Positions 44,241 to 56,782 of a DNA stretch of 64,000 bases are shown one piece after another. The position numbers and the translations under genes were made by a program. A model generated the notes under the pieces. It was not told the origin of the DNA and searched no databases. It was given only the letters and a program-made list of their open reading frames with translations. Positions within the stretch are counted from its first letter, which is position 1, and every line of letters starts with the position of its first letter. Origin of the DNA: Neostapfia colusana (taxonomy: Eukaryota > Streptophyta > Magnoliopsida > Poales > Poaceae); contig JASWHV010000001.1 of the NCBI GenBank assembly GCA_030760725.1, forward strand, positions 28,393,928 to 28,457,927. The letters are read 5' to 3'.

Positions 44241-47200
44241 TGTCATGCCCGGCTTTACAAAGAGCAAAACTGGCCGCAATCTACGTGTATGCCAGGATCG
44301 GTTTATTCATACACATAGGACATATTGTGATAAACAGTTATATATCAAAAATAAACGACGTTTGTACCTTAGATGATCCTCGAATAGCAGTGGAAGAGAA
44401 GAAGCTTCTAGGGCCGTCCACAGGCGAATCGACTGGCAGCTACGTGACCTTCACACCGTCTTCATTTGATCTTCTTTTCACTGAGCAACAATTATAATAA
44501 AGGGAAAAGACAAACGCCTGAGTACATAATGTACTCGGCAAGTGTAGGAAAGTTTTATGCATGATGAGGCAAGAATCAAGAAAGGCTAGACACGGCTTAT
44601 GCACTAAGCAACCTATCCTTAGTCTTATTAAGCATCCTAATTACTAGGTGAAAGTCCCAACCATCCTAACCAAGTATCCAAGTATCTCCAAGTCCAACTG
44701 TATCCATCTCCCAAAACCACCAACCACATACCAAAACCAACCAATCCAAGACCACCAACCAAACCATGCTAATCATGAGAGAGTTACTAGCCTGCTCTTG
44801 ACCGTGAGCACGGCTGTCTAGATAGTTTTCACTCTGCAGAGTTTGTACCCTTTACCCACAAGTCGTGATTCCGTCCCCTATCGCGAGGTGGACTAAAACC
44901 TCCCTTTTGCCCGTGGTAGCTAGCCACATTTCACACTTCCTAAGGTGTGCGGCCAGGAGATCACGATGTGACCTTTACAAAGGGAATCCCGACGAGCATG
45001 AGCCCACTGAGGTTTCACCCCTACGGCCTCCTGGAGTCTTTTTCACCTCCGCCTGCAGTGGCCCCCTCTTGAGCCTTGCGGATCCCAGGGTAGTCCCGCC
45101 CGACTTCCATTCCCCGCACCTACCACACACTCACACTACATCGGGAATGCACCTAATCACTTAGTCACTCTGTCCCATACCAGTTCTTGTGGTGGCACGG
45201 TATAAGCTAGTTCACAGAGTCCCACGAACCGGTCCTTAGGATCTACACAGGCCACTAATCACAAACCCGAGTCTCGTGCACTCGGCACCCACCATAGACC
45301 AACCAGCCTGCTAGATCACTATATCTACATCCCCACATATATACCATATATATATCTTCACGCAACATCTCAATGATCATGATAATTAAACATTAATGTA
45401 ATTTACTCCCATCCCATCTACTAAGCAGGGCTAAGCATGAGTAAACGACATGTAGTAAAACCTAGCTAACCCATACCCAGGCTACAAGGAAGATAATATG
45501 AAAATTCTAGTAAACAGCCTATCATGGGATTCAAATTAAGACATGCATGCAAATTCTATCTAAAAATCCTAAGAAGGAGCAAAATGGTCAAGGGCACTTG
45601 CCTTTTTCTTTTAACGTTGCTCAGTTTAGTGGTCGAACTCTTGATCTTCAAAGTCTTAGACTTGTAGGTCGAACGTCGGATCGGGGGCTGATTTGATCCA
45701 TGCCATCAGAGTGAAACGAGGATAACGAGGAAACAAATAAGAAAAACTATCCAACACTCAAACAGAGTAATTTATCAAAGCATTCAAGTGAATCCTATAT
45801 CTTCATTTCATCGTGTTCATATTTTGTTAATTCATCCTTAGTTTATATCTCATTTTCACGTGCAAAGGTCCTTTTATCATGTACTCCAAGTATTACTCTA
45901 CACTAGGGTATATACTCATGTGAGGGTTTTATGCCAAGCAACCCTCTTTAGAACCTAAGTATGAGCTTTGGCATGTTTTAGGGGTGCTCTTGTAATTTCA
46001 GCAACTACCTAAGATTAACTTGTAATTTCAGCATCTATAGGGGTATTATTTTCTTTTCAGCAGCTACACAGGGTTTTAAAGTGTAAATACAGCAATATCT
46101 AGGGACGTTTTAGTCAAGTTTCAGCCGGTTGCAGGGGTATTTAGTGATTGCTGAACTACACAGGGCTTTTAAACAAGATTTCAGAGCTAAAACAGTATTA
46201 CAGTCTGCTACAGGGGTGTTTCTACAATTATCCCGGGGCTGCCTTAACAATTTCAGCAAATGGCGGTGTTAAAACGTCAAAACAGGGGGTTTCTAGGGGC
46301 TGCAGTGTTAAAACAGACAAGTTCAAGGGCCTTTTGAGCAAAAATAGAAAGTTACATGGTCCAAAATGGAAATTTTGGGAGGTTCTAGGGGCCTGAATGT
46401 CACTTGCAGCAGATTATACAGGTTAACACATGAAATCAGCGAGTTCCAGGGGTCTACAAACATCCAGCGCTAATCTCTTAAATTCCCAGAGAGCCAGGGT
46501 CTGTTCTCCAAAGATCAGGGGCAGTTTCGCGCTAAATTAGACACTCTAGGGGTCTAGATGCAAATCTACCAACGAGAAAACGCGCATTCAACGTGGACCG
46601 TCGGCGCTGAATCGGACGGCTGGGGCTCGCTTGGCCGAACTCAGCCACCCGGCGACCGGTGTTCCGCGGCGGTGCGCCATGAACCCAACGCTAGAGCTCG
46701 CCGAGCTACGCCTACAAACAACGCCTTCTACAGCTAGCTGAACGTCGAAAACAGGAGAGGGGCATTGGGGGCAACTCACCAAGGTCCGAGAGAACGTGGA
46801 GGGGTGCCCGTGACGTGCGGGGCAGCCGATCGCTTTGGCCTTCGCCGGGATCAGTGTAGGAGCGGCGCTTCCTCGAGTCCTTCGGGTCGGTGACGCGTGC
46901 TAGAGCAAGGGGAAAACGCCGGTGGGTTAGATAGATGTTTCAACACATGGTCACGTCGGAACACAACAAGGAGCGGAGGGTTCTCACCGAGTCTCGCTGA
47001 AGCGGATGTGGGAGCGGTGATTCACACCGGTGAGGGCTCGGGAGAGCATTGCCGACAGCCCGGGGACTGCCATCCTCCTGTTAGCGTTGAAGAACTGTCC
47101 AACCTCCTCAGCTTTCTCCTAGGTGACCTAGTTGTGCTTGAGCGACACGGCGAGCACCTCCGTGAGAGCCATAAAAGAGTGCAGTAAGCTAGTAACAAAA

Positions 47201-48403
47201 CGTGCGAGTTGTCCTACATTCGCGGCATTGAGTCCACTCATGTGTGCTATGTCGCAGAGCAGCAGCGCCCTGACCTTGTCGGCGACAGCCCTAAGCCTCG
47301 CGTAGTCGATGTACCCCGTGGTGGAGCTGACTGGGTTCGGCAGGCACTCGAAGCAGATCGAGGTGGCGGAGATCTTCCCACCTATGGTATAGTAGCCGTG
47401 TGTGAGGTAGCCGTCTGAGGGGAGGTCGAGCAGCAAAGGCGAGCGACGGGGCACGGGCGGGGAGGAGGCGCGGATCCGAGGGGGGTGAGGGCGCCGGTCA
47501 GGGCTAGGGCCCGGCGTGCTTGAGTGGACGGCAGCGGACCGGTCGAAGGGGTGCGGCGCCGCTGAGGCGAGGGCGCAGACCAGGGGCGCACGAGCGGGGG
47601 GCACCGGCGTCGGAGGAGAAGGCGGGTGGTGGAGGGCTTACGGAAAGGAGCGGCACCGTGGGGGTGAGAAGTCCGGGGCGGGTGCGCTGGCCGTGGCGTG
47701 GCGATGGAGAAAGTGGGCGGCGCCCGAGAGGTAGCGAGCACAGGCGTGGGGGAGGCGAGGGGGAGGCGGCGCGACATAGGCCTGAAGGAAGGCGGGGGCG
47801 TGGCGGCGCGGGCTGTGGGCGGGGAAGGAGACGGGGCGGAGGGAGGCGCCAAGAGGCAGGCGGTCGCGGGGTGAATCGGGATGGAGCCGAGGTTCCTAGC
47901 GGGTGGCGGCTGGGGGAGGGAGGAGAGGCGGGCAGCGGCGCGCGGGGTGAGGAGAGGCGGCGCTGGTGGGCTGGGGGCGGCGGCTCGGCTAGGACCCGAG
48001 CGGGCGACGGCATCGAGTGGGGAGGGCGCCGGAGGAGGAGGGGAGTGTAGGTGACATCGGGGGAGGACTCGGGAGGGAGGCAGCGCCATGGTGAAGGAGA
48101 AAGGGGGCGGCGATAGGGGAGAGGCGGCGCGGGAGGGAGCAAGGCAGCAGGGCTAGGGAAAGGGGCTTGCGGTGGCGCTCGGGGAAGAAAGAGAGGAGCC
48201 GGTGGAGAGGAAAAGAGAAAAGGTGGGGGAAGAAGATGCTTTGACAAGTGGGCCCCACCTGCCAGTGAGAAAAAGGGGGATCCAATGTTGTGGTTGAGCT
48301 GGGCAAAGATGGGCTGCGGGTGCGGGCTGGGGTTTTGGCCCGAGTTGACTAGGTTTCATTTGTGTTTCTTTTTTTTGCACCTTTTATATTGCGGGGTGTT
48401 ACA
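44241..48403 (-). mobile_element. 5' LTR of element D
   Basis: Second copy of 39406-43570 with scattered substitutions and a few one-base indels, ending with target duplication CACCG at 48404. Same internal order. Confidence 0.9.
47217..47419 (-). pseudogene. captured SHMT fragment (right LTR)
   Basis: Same piece as at 42384-42586; here the codon that is a stop in the left copy is still Glu (ICFECLP), while the left copy keeps the AAQ/GTAGG border better. The fragment was in the LTR before this element inserted, as both LTRs have it. Confidence 0.8.
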
Positions 48404-48737
48404 CACCGCAAACGCCAACGGCACAAACCTCGCGCCGCGAGTTCATCTTCTGGAGCCGCTAGTTCCTCAACTCCACGCGCCTGATTGAAGGCGAGTGTTC
48501 AGACCATGTAAGAAGTAATAGTATTATTAATTCTTGTTGACCGAGGTTGAGAAAGGATAGTTGAACCCGGTTTAAAGTAGGCTGCTTCCCTAAAAATAAA
48601 AAAGACAAAGCTAGGCAACTTTGTAAGTGTGCATAGTTCTTAATCTGTATTATTGATCTTTTTGTGGATTCCATGTCAATTCCTTTATAAATTTGATGAA
48701 CTGTGAAGGAGGCATTGAACACATTTAGGCCGATTAT
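48404..48737 (+). other. host flank between D and E
   Basis: Begins with target duplication CACCG and ends with ATTAT (48733-48737), the duplication of E. A GC-rich start passes into AT-rich DNA; no identifiable gene part. Contiguous with 39405 and 53419 before the insertions. Confidence 0.7.
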
Positions 48738-50666
48738 TGTCACACCCACGTGAGGAAAAGAAAAAGAAACAACCGCTCACGCCCGTGCTCACTGCTCTCG
48801 CACCGCTCGCTCGCGCCTCTTCCTGCACCCGCGTACACATCGATCAGCCACAACCGCCTCCTTCATCCTCCTATTTAAACAAACAAGAGACCCCAATTCT
48901 CTTTCTCCCACACACAAACAAGTTCTCATTAGGATGCTCTCCAACAAAAAAAAATGTAGAAGGTCCTTGGTTCTAGCGCTCTTGTGATGAAGTCTGACGA
49001 TCGGCGCCGCCTTTCAACGTATTTTCGGGCTGTTTCGATCAAAGAAACCGCACTAGGTGAGTTACTCGTGTTTTCCTCCTCTGAATTTGGTAGAAAAGTT
49101 GAGGATTAGTGAGTTTTTCCATGTGTTCGTGCTTCTCTTTCGAGACAGTCGTCGCTGCCGCCGAGCGACACCGCGCGCCTCTGTCGGTCACAGCCAGGAC
49201 GATGCGTCCCTCTCGGAATTATTGGATTAAGAACCAGGCCTAAAATCAGTTGTCGATCTTTAACGACAAATTTTAACATTTCTGAGTAGCAAGAAAAAGG
49301 CAAGTGTTCCTTGACCACTTTGTTCCTATTCTAGGATGAATAGTTAGATTATTTGCATGATGTTTTCAATATGAAACCCAGTGTAGGATATTTCCATAGT
49401 TTCATTCCTTTATCATTCCTTGCAAAACCATGGAGGGATTTAGATAGGATTTGTTAGTTATCATTTTATGTGCTTAGCCATGCTTAGAATGTAGAAAATG
49501 AATGAAACATAGATGTTACTCGTCTTGTGGATTATATGAAAGACACAAGTGTGTGTCATGGTGTTAGAAATCTAGATAGGCTGGTTGTTTTGGTTGGTGC
49601 TTCGTGCACGAGACTCGGGTTAGTGATAGTGTCTGTCTTAGATTCTAAGGACCGGTTCATGGAACAGTTAATCCGGCTTTACAGTGCCACCACAAGACTG
49701 AGATGGTGCAGCTTGGCCAATTAATTAAGAGTTTGTCGGTATAGTATGAGTGTTTAGATAGTGCGGGGAATGGGAGTCCATTTTTGACTGCCCTGGGAAC
49801 TGCAAGGCTCAAGAGGGGGCTTCTGCAGGGGAGGGTTTACTCCCAGGAACTGCAGCGGTGAAACCTCAGTGGGCTTGTACTTGCCGGTAGACCCTTTGTA
49901 AAAGCCATGTAGTGATCTCCTGATCGCACACCAAAGGAAGTGTGTAATGTGGCTTGCAACCACGGATATCAGGGAGGTTTCTTAGTGCACCTGGCAACAG
50001 GGGATGAAATCACTACTTGTGGGTAAAGTGGTACAATCTCTGCAGATAACCAAACTGTCATGACAGCCGTGCTCACGGTCAAGAGCGGCTTGGACTTATC
50101 CATGATTAGAGAAACATGGATGTGAGTTGAAGGAGATTGTTGGGTGGTGTAACCTAACATTAATGACTTAATTATGACGTTGGTGGGATTATCACTTAGT
50201 AAAATAGGTTGCTAATCAAAGCTAAGAGTTAGGATTAATGCATAGTGCTTAACCATGTTAGTCTTTCCTTGCTAATAGCCTTCATAACATTCTTTCCTAC
50301 ACTTGTTGAGTACCTTTGGTACTCAAACTTGCTTTTGTTGGATATCATATGATGCTCAGGTGCAAATGAAGATATAGACTTCGATGAGGAGGACTTCAAT
50401 CCCGAAGAGTTATTCTAGGTTGACGAAACTCCCGGGCAACGTCTGTGGATTGAAGGACCCTTATTTAGACTTCCACTATTGTAAATATTAGTGTGATAGT
50501 ACTTTTATTATTCTATTATAATTTATGATGTAATATAATGTTACCGTTGACCCTGACATGTAGTATAATGATATTTCACTATTGTCGGCACATGTATGAG
50601 TCAACTGATCCTGGCATACATGTGAGAATACGCTCGGGTGTTCCTTATGGAAAACCGGGTGTGACA
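48738..50666 (+). mobile_element. 5' LTR of element E
   Basis: TATA-like TATTTAAA at 48872-48879, donor-like ACTAG/GTGAGTT near 49054, AAAAAG/GCAAGT at 49299/49300, shared core from about 49550, palindromes at 50055-50078. From about 49300 to the end it follows the LTR of C; the first 560 bases are its own. Confidence 0.9.
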
Positions 50667-51494
50667 AAGTGGCATCAGAGCTAAGGTTGCCCGTAGGACG
50701 CAAGCCTAGCTAGAAATAGACAAGATGAGACCTTATTATTTTAGCAAAACTATTTTACAAAAGCTTTTAGAAGTAAAATGGTTATTTATTTACTTATCTA
50801 AGGTCTAGATTCATCTAGCTCAAAAAAAACTTTGTTTAGTTTTATTTTCTAACTTTGTTATTTTTTTAACTCAACCAGTCAATTTTTTTAAAAAAATTAA
50901 CGTATGAAAACAACTCAAAAAGGAATTTTTTTTAAAAAAATATTCGCCACTCGCTTAAGTTCCATTTTGAAAGCGGGTGATATCGGTCATTACAAGTTAA
51001 AAAAATATTGTTTGATGTATCGCAATCTAGTTTTTTTATTTTTATTTAAGGAGGGTAGCCTATCATATTTTAGCATTTTTTAGCATGATTAGATAATCGA
51101 TACGGTAAGTCATTGCTGATGACGGCAACACAAGCAGGAAAAACCGATAAATAAAATTCTCACCAATGAAGACGAAGGACCACTGATTAATAGGAAGCAA
51201 GCTCGGACGCATGTAATATTGTCATGAAGCTATGAAACTATCTGTTTGCTTCAATGTAGAATGTATCCTAGTTTATTAATCTTTTATTTCATTGACCATA
51301 TCAAAACCATTAATAAACACCTAACCATCATCATACGCACAAACTGTTTGGTCTTAACCATCTTTTGTTGTAAACCTCTGAAACTTTCTTACATCCTTCT
51401 TGCACATCTTAATGAAACCATTTTGCTTAACAAAACTTTTGAAATCCTGAACCTTCTGAATCTCGGGACGAGATTCCGTTTAAGGGGGGTAGTT
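50667..51494 (+). mobile_element. interior of element E
   Basis: Primer site TGGCATCAGAGC at 50670-50681 (one T-to-C change from C). The leader follows C for about 40 bases, then AT-rich non-coding DNA. Near the right end are the dyad GAATCTCGGGACGAGATTC (51458-51476) and the tract TTTAAGGGGGGTAG. No protein. Confidence 0.85.
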
Positions 51495-53413
51495 TGTCAC
51501 ACCCACGTGAGGAAAAGAAAAAGAAACAACCGCTCACGCCCGCGCTCACTGCTCTCGCACCGCTCGCTCGCGCCTCTTCCTGCGCCCGCGTACGCGTCAA
51601 TCAGCCACAACCGCCTCCTTCATCCTCCTATTTAAACAAACAAGAGACCCCAATTCTCTTTCTCCCACACACAAACAAGTTCTCATTAGGATGCTCTCCA
51701 ACAAAAAAAATGTAGAAGGTTCTTGGTTCTAGCGCTCTTGTGATGAAGTCCGACGATCGGCGCCGCCGTTCAACGTATTTTCGGGCTGTTTCGATCAAAG
51801 AAACCGCACTAGGTGAGTTACTCGTGTTTTCCTCCTCTGAATTTGGTAGAAAAGTTGAGGATTAGTGAGTTTTTCCATGTGTTCGTGCTTCTCTTTCGAG
51901 ACAGTCGTCGCTGCCGCCGAGCGACACCGCGCGCCTCTGTCGGTCACAGCCAGGACGATGCGTCCCTCTCGGAATTATTGGATTAAGAACCAGGCCCAAA
52001 ATCAGTTGTCGATCTTCAACGACAAACTTTAACATTTCTAAGTAGCAAGAAAAAGGTAAGTGTTCCTTGACCACTTTGTTCCTATTCTAGGATGAATAGT
52101 TAGATTATTTGCATGATGTTTTCAATATGAAACGCAGTGTAGGATGTTTCATAGTTTCATTCATTTATCATTCCTTGGAAAACCATGAATGTATTTAGAT
52201 AGGATTTGTTAGTTATCATTTTATGTGCTTAGCCATGCTTATAATGTAGAAAATAAATGAAACATAGATGTTACTCGTCTTGTGGATTATATGAAAGACA
52301 CAAGTGTGTGTCATGGTGTTAGGAATCTAGACAGACTGGTTGTTTTGGTTGGTGCTTCGTGCACGAGACTCGGGTTAGTGATAGTGCGTGTCTTAGATTC
52401 TAAGGACCGGTTCATGGAACAGTTAACCCGGCTTTGCCACCACAAGACTGAGATTGGGCAACTTGGCCAATTAATTAGGAGTTTGCCGGTATAGTATGAG
52501 TGTTTGGATGGTGCGGGGAATGTGAGTCCATTTTTCACTGCCATGGGAACTGCAAGGCTCAAGAGGGGGCTTCTGCAGGGGAGGGTTTACTCCCAGGAAT
52601 TGCAGCGGTGAAACCTCAGTGGGCTTGTACTTGCCGGTAGACCCTTTGTAAAGGCCATGTAGTGATCTCCTGATCGCACACCAAAGGAAGTGTAATGTGG
52701 CTTACAACCACGGATATCAGGGAGGTTTCTTAGTCCACCTGGCAACAGGGGATGAAATCACTACTTGTGAGTAAAGTGGTACAATCTCTGCAGAGAAACA
52801 AACTGTCATGACAGCCGTGCTCACGGTCAAGAGCGGCTTGGACTTGTCCATGATTAGAGAAACATGGGTGTGAGTTGAAGGAGGTTGTTGGGTGGTGTAA
52901 CCTAATATTAATGACTTAATTATGACGTTGGTGGGATTATCACTTAGTAAGATAGGTTGCTAATCAAAGCTAAGGGTTAGGATTAATGCATAGTGCTTAA
53001 CCATATTAGCCTTTCCTTACTAGTAGCCTTCATAACATTCTTTCCTACACTTGCTGAGTACCTTTGATACTCAAACTTGCTTTTGTTGGATATCATATGA
53101 TGCTCAGGTGCAAATGAAGATATAGACTTCGATGAGGAGGACTTCGATCCCGAAGAGTTATTCTAGGTTGGCGAAACCCCCGGGCAACGCCTGTGGATTG
53201 GAGTATCCTTATTTAGACTTCCGCTGTTGTAAATATTAGTGTGATAGCACTTTTATTATTCTATTATGACTTATGATGTAATATAATGTTACCGTTGACC
53301 CTGACACGTAATATAATGATATTTCACTATTGTCGGCACATGTATGAGTCAACTGATCCTGGCATACATGTGAGAATACGCTCGGGTGTTCCTTATGAAA
53401 ACCGGGTGTGACA
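51495..53413 (+). mobile_element. 3' LTR of element E
   Basis: Close copy of 48738-50666; TATTTAAA at 51629-51636. Notable difference: AAAAAG/GTAAGT at 52055/52056 instead of GCAAGT. Ends TGACA before duplication ATTAT. Confidence 0.9.
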
Positions 53414-53453
53414 ATTATCAGAATGTAATATTTCTTCAAACCTTTTGATGCAG

Positions 53454-53668
53454 CTTGTGCATATTTAAGAAGCAGCAAGCTATTCCTGAATCTGTTGGAT
53501 GCAGTTCTGAAGACTGAGAACCGCATGAATGATGGAACAAATAGAGGAGAGGCAAGGACCTTGAGACTTGACACTCTTCCGAAGCTTGCAGACATCAAAT
53601 CATCAGATGGAAAAACAATCCTGCTCCATTTCGTTGTACAAGAGCTCATCCAAGTAGAAGAGAGCTAA
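53454..53668 (+). pseudogene. formin FH2-domain exon fragment
   Basis: After an acceptor-like TTTTGATGCAG the frame reads CAYLRSSKLFLNLLDAVLKT, then NRMNDGTNRGEARTLRLDTL and GKTILLHFVVQELI, matching the conserved C-terminal half of plant formin FH2 domains, which nucleate and cap actin filaments. A stop comes right after QVEES, where the domain should continue; a one-base shift gives a few more codons. No other formin exon found nearby, so this is a gene scrap or one exon of a decayed gene. Confidence 0.8.
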
Positions 53669-55489
53669 GCTCCTCCGATGAGGACAACTTGTCGTCTTAG
53701 ATTGACTAGGAACCTCCTTTTTCTAATGCATAGGGTAGTTGTTCAGATTACAGGCACTGATTCTTGCACAATTCAGGGAGTATAATCATCGTTAGAGCTC
53801 AGAAGGAAAACTTAACAGATGTTTATAAAAAACTTCAAGGATATGTATAGTTGTACAAAAACAGGGTTTCTTGATTCTGTGTTATCATATGTTAATTCTC
53901 TTATGTAATTCTTGTGTCATTGATCTGTATATATCGCAGGAGTATGGTCATGTACTATACTATCACTTTATTATTCACATATGATTGGGACTTGTGTTTG
54001 AATAAAAATTAGTTGCTCCCACATCATTATAGTTCAAGCAAGTGTTTCAATAAAAAATAGTTAAAATAGGTACATACACTTTGTTATTGTTGCATGAGAA
54101 AATATTTTTTTAACTAAATAATGTAAATTTAAATCATTTTTTAAATAACACATACTTTATTATTATCAAAATATATAGAATCAGCATAACAGGGATAGGA
54201 TGATATTACACCCTCAAAACTCTATTTACTAGAGCTAAAAATAATTTTTAGCCAAACATCACTTTCAACAGCTCTAACTCTTCAGCAGAGTTGCTCCACT
54301 CCAGAATTTTAAAGAAGGGTTGCTCTATCATGGAGTAGAGCATGCCAAACACGCCCTAAGATAAGACAGTTTTAGCTTGAAGACCTTACCATATTCCTGC
54401 ATATTCAGGATTCCTGGTCCTTCCGTGCCTCCTTAGCGGCGCGCGTGGTAACTCGGTCTCTGTTCTCTGTTGATCTTTGCGCTGGACGCCACGTTTTCGA
54501 TATGGGAATTTTGGCTCGAAGATACTCATGTTGTTAAGTGTGGAATTCGAATGCTGTGTGCAACTTTGACAGATGTATTAGCAACAGGAGAATAAGAGTC
54601 GTGTGCAGGAGCAGGAATGCGGTTTCTTGACCTGTGTGTGACCTTGCAGTAATTTTGGTGTCACTGACGACGGCGCCGTGGATGGGTCCGCAACCGCCAC
54701 TACGGCACCGTGGAGGCGCTCCTCTCCGGAGACCCCGCCATCGTCGATGAGATGGTCCCCCGCCGCCTCCCCGTGGGTCCCCTCGCGGCCGACGTCACCG
54801 CTGCCGCTCTGGCTCAAAATCTCTGCTTGCTTCTTGGTGAATGGTTGGGGATCGAATACTGCTAATCCTTGGCGAACGCATATGACGATGGTTCTGTGAT
54901 GAATCCATGCTTGTATTAAACTAAAGCACCGATCACGAATAATGATCACGTGTTCCGTGTTCGTGTCTAAGCTTGTGCTTTTTTGTGTGAAAATCAGAAC
55001 TCTGAACATTTGTGTTGCCTCGCACTATGAAATACACATTGTTTTCGATAGCTTTACCTGCTGTTAATTTTAATTTATGGTCTGTGCCAAGACCCGAGAT
55101 TGATATTTTCAGGCCCCGACAGTTGTGTACATGATTTCCCCAGAGAACCGATAAATCCCTCAGAGATTGCTTGACTGAATGATATCTGTTTGTCCCTGAT
55201 GGTACATACAGATGCTGATATACATATAAGCATCAGCTTTACTAGAGGTTCAACATGTACCTTATCTGCTTTTCTAGCTAGACCTGTTTACCTGTACCTG
55301 CAGGCTGCTCAAACCTTTTTTTCTTGCAGCTCCCGTAGTGCCTGAGATAGTAGTTTCTGGCACTGGCAAATGTCCTGATCTTGCCGTCCAGACAGAAATG
55401 AAGGGATTGCTTGCCTGAACAATCACCTCTGTTTTTCCTTGCTACGCACCCAGAATTACAGAGGCTCACCTACATCGGTGCCTTGCTGC
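53669..55489. other. host intergenic DNA
   Basis: Mostly AT-rich. 54226-54362 ends in CATGCCAAACACGCCC and looks like a miniature inverted-repeat transposon piece, related to 38873-39050. 54655-54860 is a GC-rich island with open frames on both strands and no recognised product. About 27 bases around 55306-55336 (CTGCTCAAACC...CTTGCAGCTCC) are repeated at 55485-55511 in the NPF stop region. Confidence 0.45.
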
Positions 55490-55630
55490 TCAAACCTTTT
55501 CTTGCAGCTCCACCAGTGACTTGCCGCAGCCTCCCCCGTCCTCTTTCTTGTGCAGCTGCACCGGCTTGAACGTGAAGCGCTTGGCGCATATCACGTAGTA
55601 CACCAGGTTGAGCACCTGCAGCAGTGTGAC
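55490..55630 (-). pseudogene. NPF transporter, C-terminal end
   Basis: Minus-strand frame TLLQVLNLVYYVICAKRFTF ends in a charged tail and stop at 55490. This is the last transmembrane helix and C-terminus of an NRT1/PTR family transporter. It continues in frame across the solo LTR (55631-59136) into 59141, when one copy of the GTGAC duplication is counted. Confidence 0.8.
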
Positions 55631-56329
55631 TGCAACACCCCACTTAGCCTCATGTTGAGTGAAGAATTTAAAATTCAAAACACGTTAGAACTCGCTTGAA
55701 TTTGGATTTAAAATGTGAAATAAAGAAAATCAAATTAAAATAAAAAATAGAAACCCAGGCAATTGGGCCGAAACCCATCTAATTTCCTAGCTAGCCCGGC
55801 CCAACCGCACCCTAGAGTTCCCTCTTTTCCTCTATGACACGTAGGACCCACATGACAGGCACAACACTTTTTTCCTCCTTCCAACTCCCCACGGCGCCAG
55901 CCCCTCCTAACTCCGTGCGCCGCGCTCCACCTCCCCCACGACGCCGCCTCACCTCCTCCCCGAACCGCCCCTCGAGCGGGACTCCCCCGCGCCCTCCCCA
56001 CTCGCCCCGCCTCCCTCCGGACCCCCAGGGCGCACCATCCGTCCGCCTCCTCCCAAGCGCCGCCGCCCGCTCCCTATGCCCACGGCGCCTCCTGCTCTCT
56101 CAGCACCGCCCGCGCCCTCTGCCAACGCCCTCCCCGCTCCCCGGCCCTGCTGCCCGCCTCGGTCTTGACCGCGACGCCGCCGTGGCCGAGCGCCTCCATC
56201 GCCACGCCGCGGCGAGCGCCTTCGCCACCCTGGTCTCGCCGGAGCCTCACTCTCGCACGGCGCCTACCTCACCCTCGATCGCTCTCGTTCTCACCCCAAG
56301 GACCGTCTCCACCAACGCTCACACCCCTT

Positions 56330-56745
56330 GCCGCTTCCCTGCAGCCACTCGCCACGTCCTCCCTCGTCGCCTCGCTCCAGTCCCTCCACGCGCACTCTCC
56401 CTCCGGTGTGATCCACCTCACCGCTTCCTCTCCGTTCCAGCACCACGCCCTACTCCGTGCTCGTCTTCTTTGATGCCTACGCGCTCCACTCCAAGCCAGA
56501 TCTCCACAACCCCAGCTCCGGCGACCTCTTCTTCGCCGACGTCGAGTTCGTGGAGTCACAACACTCTTTCCATCAGTTATGCATCAACTGACTCCCCCAT
56601 GTCCGCCTCATCCGCCCCGACCACTCTAACCTCGCCGTATCCGAGCGGATGGACCAGTCCCACTTTGCCCGCCTCACCAAATCCATGGCTGAGTTCGTCG
56701 AGTCCCGCATGAGCCTCGAGGTCAGCCCCATCATCCGCCCGCGCC
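56330..56745 (+). pseudogene. captured OST3/OST6 (oligosaccharyltransferase) fragment
   Basis: Readings in shifting frames give SLVASLQSLHAHSPSGVIHL, YSVLVFFDAYALHSKPDLH, VEFVESQHSFHQ, LPHVRLIRPDHSNLAVSE, MDQSHFARLTKSMAEFVE and SRMSLEV, in the order seen in the lumenal thioredoxin-like domain of plant OST3/OST6. Upstream GC-rich DNA may be its N-terminus. Frameshifts and a TGA before LPHVR break it. Confidence 0.75.
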
Positions 56746-56782
56746 GACGATGAGTCCTCGCTGTCGTCGCTCCTTCGTCTTT

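Larger units (their letters stand above)
39406..48403 (-). mobile_element. non-autonomous LTR element D
   Basis: Two 4.16-kb LTRs surround a 670-base interior without coding capacity. The perfect 5-bp target duplication CACCG (39401-39405; 48404-48408) proves a single insertion. Minus orientation follows from the TGTAACACCCC...CGTGACA ends, the polypurine tract at the left interior edge and the primer site at the right. The LTR core relates it to C, E and F. It is an extreme case of long LTRs with almost nothing between. Confidence 0.92.
48738..53413 (+). mobile_element. non-autonomous LTR element E
   Basis: LTRs of 1.93 and 1.92 kb around 828 bases, bounded by the perfect duplication ATTAT (48733-48737; 53414-53418). 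Ends TGTCACACCC...GGTGTGACA. Primer-site leader and 3' LTR half closely match element C, so E probably used C-type proteins. Confidence 0.93.

Noticed and set aside
54678..54899. Host gene on the GC-rich island 54655-54860
   Set aside because: Short frames on both strands, no recognisable protein, no splice context that supports one of them.
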